From contig DATGFN010000052.1 of assembly GCA_035308965.1 (NCBI GenBank), forward strand, positions 365,396 through 429,395: a DNA stretch of 64,000 nt, written 5' to 3'. The stretch comes from DASYXZ01 sp035308965 (GTDB taxonomy: Bacteria; Acidobacteriota; Terriglobia; UBA7540). The notes below the pieces were generated by a model. It was not told the DNA's origin. It made no database searches and saw only the letters and a program-made list of their open reading frames with translations. Below, one piece after another: positions 1 to 7,791 of this stretch. A program made the position numbers and the translations under genes. How positions within the stretch are numbered: the stretch's first letter is position 1; each line of letters opens with the position of its first letter.

Positions 1-1
1 A

Positions 2-2188
2 TCTCTCGCGGGGCTGGCCGCAACTCAAATCGAGCCGCTTAGCATTGGCTCGCAAGACCATGCCCGGCAAGTTTGGGGAGAGATGGTGACGGGAAATTAT
101 TTCTCGGTGCTGGGCGTCAAGCCTGTCCTGGGCCGGGTTTTTTCTCCTGAGGAAGACAGTTACAAACCGAATGGCTTCCCCATTGCCGTGATCAGTTCGC
201 GATTGTGGCGCACCTATTTCAATGCCGACCCATCCATCGCCGGCAAAATGATTCGGGTGAATCAGCACGAGTTGACGATTGTTGGGGTGGCGCCGCCCGA
301 TTTCCGAGGCACAATTTCCGGCCTCGCCTTTGACGTCTGGATCCCCTTCATGATGCATCCGGAGATTCAGGGCGTTGACGACTGGATGCTTCGCGACCGT
401 CAAACGCGGCAACTTATATGCGTTGCCCGCTTGAAACCCGGCGTGACCCTCACCCAGGCGCGCTCGGAGATTTCCGCGCTCGCCCTCCGGATGTCCGTTG
501 CAAATGTCCCCGAGGACGTCGGAGTTAGCGCCACGGTGCTGCCCATTTGGCAGGGACACGCAGGTGCGCAAAGCCTGCTTTTGAAGCCCCTCGAAATCCT
601 GATGGCCGTTTGTGTAGTGGTCCTGTTGATCGTGTGCGCCAACGTCGCCAACCTGCTCCTTGCCCGCTTCTCGGCAAGGCAAAAAGAATTCAGCGTTCGG
701 CTGGCTCTAGGCGCGGGGCGAATTCGGTTGGCGCGGCAAGTGCTCACGGAGAGCCTGGTGCTTGCTGCCACCGGGGCCGCGGGCGGAGTAACTCTTGCAG
801 CATGGATGGGCGGCGCCCTCCAATACATGTTTCCGCCCAGCCATTTTCCTGTGGCGCTCGACGTTCGTGTTAATGGCCGGGTGCTGCTGTTCACTGTTCT
901 GGCATGCATCGCTACCGCGCTGCTTGCGGGTATTGTGCCTGCCATGCAGGTGGCACGTACGAATTTGAATGAGCGTCTTAAGGAAGGCGGCCGCAGCGAC
1001 TCCGCCAGCGGGAGGTCGCATCGTCTGCGGGCCTTGCTGGTGGTTTCGGAACTTTCAATGGCCATCGTGGCGTTAGTCTGCGCGGGATTACTGGTGCGTA
1101 GCTTCGAAGCGGCACGAACGATTAATCCGCAATTCGACCCTGACCACGTCCTGATGTCCCGTTTCTTTATCAGTACCAGCGGCTATAACCTCGAACAGCG
1201 CAAAGAATTTTGCGAGCGGCTGGCCCAAAAGCTGGAGTCCGAGCCCAGTGTTACCGACGTTGCCTACTCTGACGTCGAGCCGCTGGGGATTCTTTCCGGG
1301 TGGTGGGAGTCGCTCGAAGTTCAAGGGTACGTTCCGGGCGCCGGCGAAAACATGAAGATCTATCGCAGCGTGGTCTCGCCTGGCTACTTCAAGCTAATGC
1401 GCATTCCATTGCTTGAGGGCCGGGACTTCACGCCGCAGGACGATGAGAAGAAAATGCCGGTCATGGTTGTGAACCAGACCTTCGTCAAGCGATTCTTTGG
1501 CGGCGGCGATCCCATCGGGCGCAAAGTCCACGGGTGGGGCGCGTGGTTTACCGTGGTGGGCGAGGTCAAGGACAGCAAGTACAACAACCTTACCGAGGCC
1601 CAGCTTCCTTATATCTACGTGCACTTCCGCCAGGTTTACCGCGCGGACATGGGATTGGCCTACTACATCCGGACTAACACTGATCCGAGTGGCGCGACTG
1701 CTACGATGCGCAGCGATGTACGCGCCACTGACCCCAACGTCGCGATTATTGATGTAATCCCTCTGGCGCAACACGTTGTCGATACGCTTTACGCGGAGAA
1801 GGTGGCCGCGGATTTGTTGAGCGCCCTGGGCGGGCTGGCATTGTTGCTGGCCGCTGTGGGCCTATACAGCGTGGTGGCCTATTCTGTAACTCAGCGGACG
1901 CACGAGATTGGCATTCGCATGGCGTTGGGGGCGGAGAGCCGTGACGTCCTGCGGTTGGTGGTGGGGCAGGGGCTGTCGCTGACTTTAATTGGCATCACTG
2001 TCGGGCTGGTGGCCGCCCTGGGATCTGGACGGCTGCTGGCGAGTTTTCTTTACGGGACCACCACCACCGACCCCATCACATTTTTGGCGGCTTCGATTTT
2101 GCTGGCGGGTGTCGCGCTGATGGCCAGTCTCATCCCGGCGCTGCGCGCAACGAAAGTAGAGCCGATGGAAGCGCTTAGATATGAATAA
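2..2188 (+). CDS. ADOP-family permease 1 (5' end outside window)
   Basis: MacB/FtsX-type membrane protein of the acidobacterial duplicated orphan permease family; substrate unknown. The reading frame is open from base 2, with codons upstream of the first internal ATG (83) that fit the family (LAATQIEPLSIGSQDHARQV), so the N-terminal TM helix and about 80-100 residues lie outside the window. Visible parts are the end of periplasmic domain 1 (motif TGNYFSVLGVKPVLGR), a central FtsX-like helical block (VCVVVLLIVCANVANLLLAR), a second periplasmic domain, and a C-terminal FtsX block. It ends PALRATKVEPMEALRYE, a variant of the family tail PARRATKVDPMVALRYE. It is first in a same-strand array of eight such genes and no ATPase is adjacent. 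Confidence 0.93.
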   Translation, partial: SLAGLAATQIEPLSIGSQDHARQVWGEMVTGNYFSVLGVKPVLGRVFSPEEDSYKPNGFPIAVISSRLWRTYFNADPSIAGKMIRVNQHELTIVGVAPPDFRGTISGLAFDVWIPFMMHPEIQGVDDWMLRDRQTRQLICVARLKPGVTLTQARSEISALALRMSVANVPEDVGVSATVLPIWQGHAGAQSLLLKPLEILMAVCVVVLLIVCANVANLLLARFSARQKEFSVRLALGAGRIRLARQVLTESLVLAATGAAGGVTLAAWMGGALQYMFPPSHFPVALDVRVNGRVLLFTVLACIATALLAGIVPAMQVARTNLNERLKEGGRSDSASGRSHRLRALLVVSELSMAIVALVCAGLLVRSFEAARTINPQFDPDHVLMSRFFISTSGYNLEQRKEFCERLAQKLESEPSVTDVAYSDVEPLGILSGWWESLEVQGYVPGAGENMKIYRSVVSPGYFKLMRIPLLEGRDFTPQDDEKKMPVMVVNQTFVKRFFGGGDPIGRKVHGWGAWFTVVGEVKDSKYNNLTEAQLPYIYVHFRQVYRADMGLAYYIRTNTDPSGATATMRSDVRATDPNVAIIDVIPLAQHVVDTLYAEKVAADLLSALGGLALLLAAVGLYSVVAYSVTQRTHEIGIRMALGAESRDVLRLVVGQGLSLTLIGITVGLVAALGSGRLLASFLYGTTTTDPITFLAASILLAGVALMASLIPALRATKVEPMEALRYE

Positions 2189-2280
2189 TTGACGATTTAC
2201 GATTGTCGATTGACGATTGAAAGATTTGAGCTTTGAGAACGAATCTTAAATCGACAATCGTCAATCGGCAATCGTCAATT
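2189..2280. repeat. GATTGAC-word inverted array, copy 1
   Basis: Begins directly after the stop codon of permease 1. The left part repeats words like ATTGACGATT and GATTGTCGATT; the right part carries reverse complements (AATCGTCAATC, GGCAATCGTCAATT), so the unit could fold into a long imperfect hairpin. Related units lie in most other gaps of the array. Confidence 0.85.
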
Positions 2281-2323
2281 CCAGTTTGACGACGGCGAAT
2301 TCAACGAGGGGAAAAGTTGCGAG

Positions 2324-4768
2324 ATGAGAAGTCTGCTGCAAGATCTTAAATACGGCCTGCGAATGTTGGCCAAGAATCCCGGTTTCACTGCCGTTGCCTT
2401 ATTGACCTTGGCGTTGGGGATTGGCGCCACGACTGCCATCTTTAGTGTCGTCAATGCGGTCATGATTCGTCCCTTGCCTTTCCATAACCCAGACCGGCTG
2501 GTGAGAGTAGTTTCGTACCGTCTTCGTGACGGCATCGATGATAACGCTTCCTATCCGGACTTTCTGGACTGGCGAGATCAGAACCACGTTTTTGAGCGGA
2601 TGGGGGTATTTGAGACCTCGGGTTTCGCTCTCACCGTTGGAGGCCAGGCTGTCCATCTTTCGGGCGCAACTGTTTCCGCTGACATGTTTTCACTCCTGGG
2701 TGTGAAGCCGCTACTTGGACGAACATCCCTTCCCGGGGAAGACAAGCCCGGCGCAGTGAATGGAGGAGACGCTGTCCTACTGAGCAATAAGCTGTGGCGG
2801 GAACGCTTTGGGGCGGATCCCGGGGTGGTGGGCCGGACGATCGAGCTTGATTATAAGGCTGCCACAATCGTGGGAGTGATGCCCGACGGTTTTCAATTTC
2901 CACTCCAGGGGGGCCGCATCGACCTTTGGACCACGATTGCTCGTGACTCCGAGGATGGCGAAAATTCCATGGCTGCCCAGCGCGGCGCCCACTACCTGGA
3001 CGTGATCGCGCGACTCAAGCCCAACGTCACAATCGCGCAAGCGCAGGCGGAGATGAGCACCATCGTCACCGGTTTGAACAAGCAATACCCGGAGATCGCT
3101 CCCCGCGGCGCCAGAATCGTTCCCGAGCACAGTTACCTGGTTCGCGATGTTCGGCCGGCGTTGTTAGCTTTGTTGGGCGCAGTGGGATGCGTGCTTTTGA
3201 TTGCCTGTGCCAATGTGGCCAATTTGCTGCTGGCGCGGTCCGCTTCGCGGCAAAGGGAAATGGCCATTCGCGCCGCACTGGGTGCGGGCAAAGGACGAAT
3301 GGTCCGCCAGGTGCTAACCGAGAGCCTGGTGCTCGCCCTGGCGGGTGGCGCGCTCGGCGCGTTGCTGTCGGTGTGGTTGATTGGCTTTCTGATGCGACTG
3401 ATACCTGTCGATGGTCCGCGTCTCGCCGAAATACATCTCGACAGCCAAGTCCTGCTTTTTACGATTTGTTTGTCGTTACTGACCGGCCTTCTCTTTGGAA
3501 TGGCGCCCGCGCTTCAAGTATCAAGATCCAGATTGTCGGAAACCCTGAAGGAGGGCGGGCGCAGCGCGACGCAAGGCATTTATCGCCATCGCGCCCGAGG
3601 GGCGCTGGTGGTTGCTGAGGTTGCCGTTGCCGCAATGTTGCTGGTGGGCGCCGGGCTGCTCATACAGACCTTTGCCAGCCTTGAGAGAGTCGATCCGGGC
3701 TTCGCTCCGCATCGGGTAATGGCATTCGCAGTGCAATTGCCGGGCTCGCGCTACTCGACAGCGCGCGCACTGGATGTGTTTCAGCAAATCCTCGCTCGCG
3801 TCAACCACCTGCCCGGCGTCCGTTCCGCCAGCGCCCTCTTTCCTCTTCCGCTGAATGGCGGCGAAGTTGAGACCATGTTCGGCGTCGAAGAGCGGCCGGT
3901 GGCTGAGGTGGAGCGGCCTCGCACCGCGTACACGTGGGTCGAGCCCGGCCTCTTTCGAACCCTCGGCATCCCGATCCTGCAGGGAAGGGACTTCACGCCG
4001 CAGGATGATCTAAAATCGACTCCCGTCGTCATCATCAACCACACTTTAGCCGAGCGCTTTTTCCCCAATGAAAATCCGGTGGGCAAGAGAATTAAACCGG
4101 GAATTGGGAATGGCTATCCGCACCCACCCATGCGCGAAATTATTGGAGTGGTTGGCGACGTAAAGCTGCACGGCCTGCAAGCAGAGGTGACTCCCGCTGT
4201 CTACGTCTCGGTGGCGCAAAGTCCTTTTGACGGTCTGAACGTCGTGGTTCGCACCGAGGTTGATCCGGCGAGCGTCATCACCGCGGCCCGCAATGAAGTT
4301 GCAGCGGTGGACAAAGACATTCCGGTTTTTGATGTCAAGACGCTCGACCAGTATGTCTCGGAATCCATCGCCGCACCGCACGTTATTTCGTTGCTGCTGG
4401 GAATTTTCGCCGGGCTGGCGCTGGCGCTCGCAGCCGTGGGGCTTTACGGCGTCATCGCGTACTCGGTGGTGCAGCGCACCCACGAGTTTGGAGTGCGAAT
4501 GGCTCTGGGCGCGGAGCGTCAGGATGTCCTCAAGATGGTTGTGCGGCGCGGATTGGCGCTGACTCTGGCAGGGGTCGGAATCGGTTTGACGGGAGCGCTC
4601 GCGCTAACTCGTCTCCTGGCCGGGTTGTTGTTCGGAGTCCGGCCCAACGATGCGGCCACCTTCGCCGGCGTTTTGCTGTTGATGACAATAGTCGCGCTGC
4701 TCGCAAGTTACATACCGGCGCGCCGCGCGACGAAAGTGGATCCGATGGTGGCGCTTAGGTACGAATAA
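2324..4768 (+). CDS. ADOP-family permease 2
   Basis: Complete 814-residue orphan permease. The order seen is: short cytoplasmic start MRSLLQDLKYGLRML, TM1 (about 25-47), periplasmic MacB-like domain (about 50-270), three-helix FtsX block beginning LLALLGAVGCVLLIACANV (about 280-400), a further TM (about 430-455), second periplasmic domain (about 455-690), then the C-terminal FtsX block with GVRMALGAERQDVLKMV and tail PARRATKVDPMVALRYE. The two halves are internally duplicated, the hallmark of the family. The start follows a purine-rich GGGGAAAAG. MacB relatives couple ATP hydrolysis to periplasmic work; here no ATPase is nearby, so any partner must be encoded elsewhere. Confidence 0.95.
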   Translation: MRSLLQDLKYGLRMLAKNPGFTAVALLTLALGIGATTAIFSVVNAVMIRPLPFHNPDRLVRVVSYRLRDGIDDNASYPDFLDWRDQNHVFERMGVFETSGFALTVGGQAVHLSGATVSADMFSLLGVKPLLGRTSLPGEDKPGAVNGGDAVLLSNKLWRERFGADPGVVGRTIELDYKAATIVGVMPDGFQFPLQGGRIDLWTTIARDSEDGENSMAAQRGAHYLDVIARLKPNVTIAQAQAEMSTIVTGLNKQYPEIAPRGARIVPEHSYLVRDVRPALLALLGAVGCVLLIACANVANLLLARSASRQREMAIRAALGAGKGRMVRQVLTESLVLALAGGALGALLSVWLIGFLMRLIPVDGPRLAEIHLDSQVLLFTICLSLLTGLLFGMAPALQVSRSRLSETLKEGGRSATQGIYRHRARGALVVAEVAVAAMLLVGAGLLIQTFASLERVDPGFAPHRVMAFAVQLPGSRYSTARALDVFQQILARVNHLPGVRSASALFPLPLNGGEVETMFGVEERPVAEVERPRTAYTWVEPGLFRTLGIPILQGRDFTPQDDLKSTPVVIINHTLAERFFPNENPVGKRIKPGIGNGYPHPPMREIIGVVGDVKLHGLQAEVTPAVYVSVAQSPFDGLNVVVRTEVDPASVITAARNEVAAVDKDIPVFDVKTLDQYVSESIAAPHVISLLLGIFAGLALALAAVGLYGVIAYSVVQRTHEFGVRMALGAERQDVLKMVVRRGLALTLAGVGIGLTGALALTRLLAGLLFGVRPNDAATFAGVLLLMTIVALLASYIPARRATKVDPMVALRYE

Positions 4769-4868
4769 TTGACGATTTACGATTGTCGATTGACGATTTA
4801 AAGATTGATATCTCAAATTTGGGTCTTCAATCGGCCGGCCGCGGCGGGTCAATCAGCAATCGTCAATC
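4769..4868. repeat. GATTGAC-word inverted array, copy 2
   Basis: Follows the stop of permease 2. Left words ATTGACGATTTACGATTGTC match copy 1 base for base; right words are CAATCAGCAATCGTCAATC. The centre differs from copy 1 and includes a GC-rich segment CGGCCGGCCGCGGCGGGTC. Confidence 0.85.
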
Positions 4869-4891
4869 CTGCAGATTCCAGGAGAGGTTAA

Positions 4892-7390
4892 ATGGCAACG
4901 CTCATCCACGACCTTAAATACGCCGTAAGAATGTTGATCAAGAATCCCGGCTTTACGGTGGTCGCCGTACTCACCCTGGCGCTGGGGATTGGAGCGACGG
5001 TCGCCATCTTTAGCGTAGTGTACGGCGTGCTCCTGCGCCCGCTGCCTTTTCCCAAGCCCGAGCAGATCGTCAGCATTTCGGAGTTGGCCTCCGATGGGCA
5101 TCGGATGAATTTCGCTGACCCCAACGTCCGCGATCTGCGCGCAATGAACCATACTCTGGCGGGAATGGCGAAAGCGGACAACGATGAGGTCACAATTTCC
5201 GGCGGCAACGGACCGGCGCGAGTCGGAGTCGCCACGGTCTCCGAGGACTTTTTCCGCGTCATGGGGGTCGCGCCCACGCTGGGACGCGAGTTTTCCAAAG
5301 ATGAACTGCGCGAGGGGGGAACGCCGGCGGCGATTGCCAGCTACGGTTATTGGAAGGCGCATCTCAACGGCTCGCCTGATCTTTCAACCTTCAAGCTTAA
5401 AGTGGAAGATCACGTTTTCTCGGTGATTGGCGTGATGCCCCCGGGATTTAACTATCCGGGCCACACGGATCTGTGGCTGCCCGCCGAATTCTTTGGCGAC
5501 CAAAGCCCCAGCCGGACGTCGCATAACTGGAGCCTGGCACTCGCCAGGCTGCGCGACGGCGAAACACTTGCCCGGGCGCGAGCGGACCTTTCTGCGATTG
5601 CCCGCCAACTCCACCAGCAGTACCAACCCAACATCGACATGGCCGATGTCAGTGTGGCGCCTTTGCGCGAAGCCCTCACGGCCGATGTGCGCCCGGCCCT
5701 GCTGATTCTCCTCGGGGCGGTCGGGTTTTTGCTTTTGGTGGGATGCGTAAATGTGGCCAACTTGCTCTTGGCGCGGGCGGCGGCGCGAGAGCGGGAATTG
5801 GCCATCCGCGCCGCCTTGGGTGCGGGGCGGAGCCGCTTGATTCGGCAGTTTCTAACCGAATCCTTATTGCTTTCACTTCTCGGAGGCGCCCTGGGTATTT
5901 TCCTGGCGCTTTGGGGTGTGGAAGCCCTGGTGGCGCTTGCCCCGCCCAACTTGCCGCGCCTCGAGGACGTTTCGGTGAATTTGCCGGTGCTCACTTTTGC
6001 TCTGGGAATTTCTGTGCTGATGGCAGTGAGCCTGGGCCTCGTGACGGCCCTACGGGCAACAGCCGCGGACCCGCAGGCAGCGCTTGCCGAGGGTAGCCGC
6101 GCAGCGGTTGGTTCAATCGCCTCGCACCGCCTGGCCCGGATTTTGATCGGAGGCCAGATGGCGGTCACGCTTGTGCTGCTGGTCGGCGCCGGACTGCTCG
6201 GACGAAGCTTGCTGCAAGTGCTTTCTGTTGACCCCGGATTTCGCACCACGCAGATCGTGACCATGGAACTCGAAGTGCCAAGCTTCGCGGGCGGGTCCGC
6301 ATTCGACTTCGCCGGCATGGTGGCCAACCCGCGCCCAGCAAACTTTATGAGTGATCTGTTCGACCGCCTGCGTGCCATACCTGGTGTAGTGGAAGTCGGC
6401 GGGGTCTCCGTTTTGCCTCTGGGTGCAGGCGGCGATTGCCCTGATGGTAAATTTCTGCTTCTCAATCAGCAACCCCAATTCGACATGAACAAGCCGGAAG
6501 AAATGGCTCGGCTCGATCGTCTGTGGAACACCGCTCCCGGCGGCGTGGCAGACTATTGTGTGGCCAGCGCAGCCTATTTCAGGGCGCTTGGCATTCCCTT
6601 GATTCGTGGGCGGTTTTTTGACGAGCACGATACTGCTGGTGCGCCTCAGGCGGCAGTGGTCAGCGAATCTATGGCCCGTGCTACCTGGCCGAATCAGAAT
6701 CCGCTGGGCCACACCATTGAATTCGGCAACATGGATGGTGATATGCGGCTACTTACCGTGGTGGGCGTCGTGCCGGACGTGCACCAGCGAAGTCTCGAGA
6801 AACCAGCGGAGCCAACGGTATACGTCAACTACCAACAACGCCTGCGCGGCGGCCGCGATTTCACTGTGGTTATGCGCGTTGCAACGCCGCCCGCGGTCCT
6901 GGTGAGTGACGCTCGGCAGATCGTGCGTGAACTCGCGCCCGACGTAGCGCCCCGATTTCAAACCTTCCAGGATGTGTTCTCAGCTTCCCTTGATTCACGA
7001 CGATTCAATCTGTTGCTAGTCGGCGTGTTTGCGGTCTCGGCCTTGGTGCTGGCGGCGGTTGGAATCTTCGGGGTGATGGCGTATTGGGTGTCGCAACGCA
7101 CAAGGGAAATCGGCGTGCGCATGGCCCTGGGAGCGGGGAAAGCTGAGGTGGTGTGGTTGGTCCTCCGCCAGAGCGTGACCACGGTGGTGGCCGGCATTGC
7201 GGCGGGCGTTTTCGGAGCATTCGCCCTGACCCGCGCCGTTAAGTCGCTGTTGTTTGGAGTGACCCCAACTGACCCCATTACCTTTGCGGGTGTCGCTTTG
7301 TTGCTGACCATCGTCGCGATTCTCGCCAGCTACGTTCCCGCACGGCGCGCCACAAAAGTGGACCCGATGGTGGCGCTGCGCTACGAGTAA
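4892..7390 (+). CDS. ADOP-family permease 3
   Basis: Complete 832-residue orphan permease starting MATLIHDLKYAVRML after the leader GAGAGGTTAA. That leader and the first 20 or so codons are nearly the same DNA as in the genes at 13736 and 20099, so these three form a subgroup by their 5' ends. It has the two MacB-like periplasmic domains and two FtsX blocks of the family. The second periplasmic domain carries a longer loop with two cysteines (GGDCPDG and ADYCVAS, about residues 510-550) not seen in its neighbours, possibly a disulfide. It ends PARRATKVDPMVALRYE. Confidence 0.95.
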   Translation: MATLIHDLKYAVRMLIKNPGFTVVAVLTLALGIGATVAIFSVVYGVLLRPLPFPKPEQIVSISELASDGHRMNFADPNVRDLRAMNHTLAGMAKADNDEVTISGGNGPARVGVATVSEDFFRVMGVAPTLGREFSKDELREGGTPAAIASYGYWKAHLNGSPDLSTFKLKVEDHVFSVIGVMPPGFNYPGHTDLWLPAEFFGDQSPSRTSHNWSLALARLRDGETLARARADLSAIARQLHQQYQPNIDMADVSVAPLREALTADVRPALLILLGAVGFLLLVGCVNVANLLLARAAARERELAIRAALGAGRSRLIRQFLTESLLLSLLGGALGIFLALWGVEALVALAPPNLPRLEDVSVNLPVLTFALGISVLMAVSLGLVTALRATAADPQAALAEGSRAAVGSIASHRLARILIGGQMAVTLVLLVGAGLLGRSLLQVLSVDPGFRTTQIVTMELEVPSFAGGSAFDFAGMVANPRPANFMSDLFDRLRAIPGVVEVGGVSVLPLGAGGDCPDGKFLLLNQQPQFDMNKPEEMARLDRLWNTAPGGVADYCVASAAYFRALGIPLIRGRFFDEHDTAGAPQAAVVSESMARATWPNQNPLGHTIEFGNMDGDMRLLTVVGVVPDVHQRSLEKPAEPTVYVNYQQRLRGGRDFTVVMRVATPPAVLVSDARQIVRELAPDVAPRFQTFQDVFSASLDSRRFNLLLVGVFAVSALVLAAVGIFGVMAYWVSQRTREIGVRMALGAGKAEVVWLVLRQSVTTVVAGIAAGVFGAFALTRAVKSLLFGVTPTDPITFAGVALLLTIVAILASYVPARRATKVDPMVALRYE

Positions 7391-7482
7391 TTGACGATTT
7401 TTGATTGACGATTGACGATTTGAAGGTCGGCCAGTCAATTTTCTGCCTTAAATCGACAATCATCGGTCGGCAATCGTCAATT
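7391..7482. repeat. GATTGAC-word inverted array, copy 3
   Basis: Directly follows permease 3. ATTGACGATT words on the left and AATCGACAATC/GGCAATCGTCAATT on the right, around a short unrelated centre. It is the first part of the 401-base gap before permease 4, which also holds the 7493-7529 palindrome and array copy 4. Confidence 0.83.
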
Positions 7483-7492
7483 CTTTATTTCC

Positions 7493-7529
7493 TGTCCGCT
7501 TTCGGAACGTAAGTTTTCGGAAGCGGACA
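7493..7529. promoter_or_regulatory. 37-bp palindrome, possible operator
   Basis: TGTCCGCTT (7493-7501) is exactly reverse-complementary to AAGCGGACA (7521-7529), and the match extends inward with single mismatches (TTCG/TCGG). The symmetric centre lies about 280 bases upstream of permease 4. It is unlike the surrounding GATTGAC arrays. It could be a protein-binding site for array regulation or a small mobile repeat; nothing here decides. Confidence 0.5.
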
Positions 7530-7644
7530 CCCCCACCCAACCCTCAATCTCCTCGACTTCAAACAAGCCAAATAATTTCAATCACTTACAGCACACCGCC
7601 CGCTGGCAACGGATTTGCTTAGAGAGGGCGGGGGACTCGGTCAA

Positions 7645-7747
7645 ATAATTGCCGATTGTCGATTGATGATCGAAGATTTGCGATTGAAAGGAATTCGGTT
7701 TCGAGTTTCTGCCTTTAATCGACAATCGTAAATCAGCAATCGTCAAT
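7645..7747. repeat. GATTGAC-word inverted array, copy 4
   Basis: Second array in the permease 3/permease 4 gap, ending 44 bases before permease 4. Left words are ATTGCCGATTGTCGATTGATG, right words AATCGACAATCGTAAATCAG and CAATCGTCAATT. Between copies 3 and 4 (7530-7644) there is C-rich sequence with no gene. Confidence 0.8.
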
Positions 7748-7791
7748 TCGAGATTGAGAGCGGCAAGCTTGCTGAAGGGAGCCGGTAAGCT

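Noticed and set aside
5452..6465. Long minus-strand ORF (337 codons) inside permease 3
   Set aside because: Arg/Ser/Pro-rich shadow of a GC-rich coding strand; the plus-strand permease is unambiguous.
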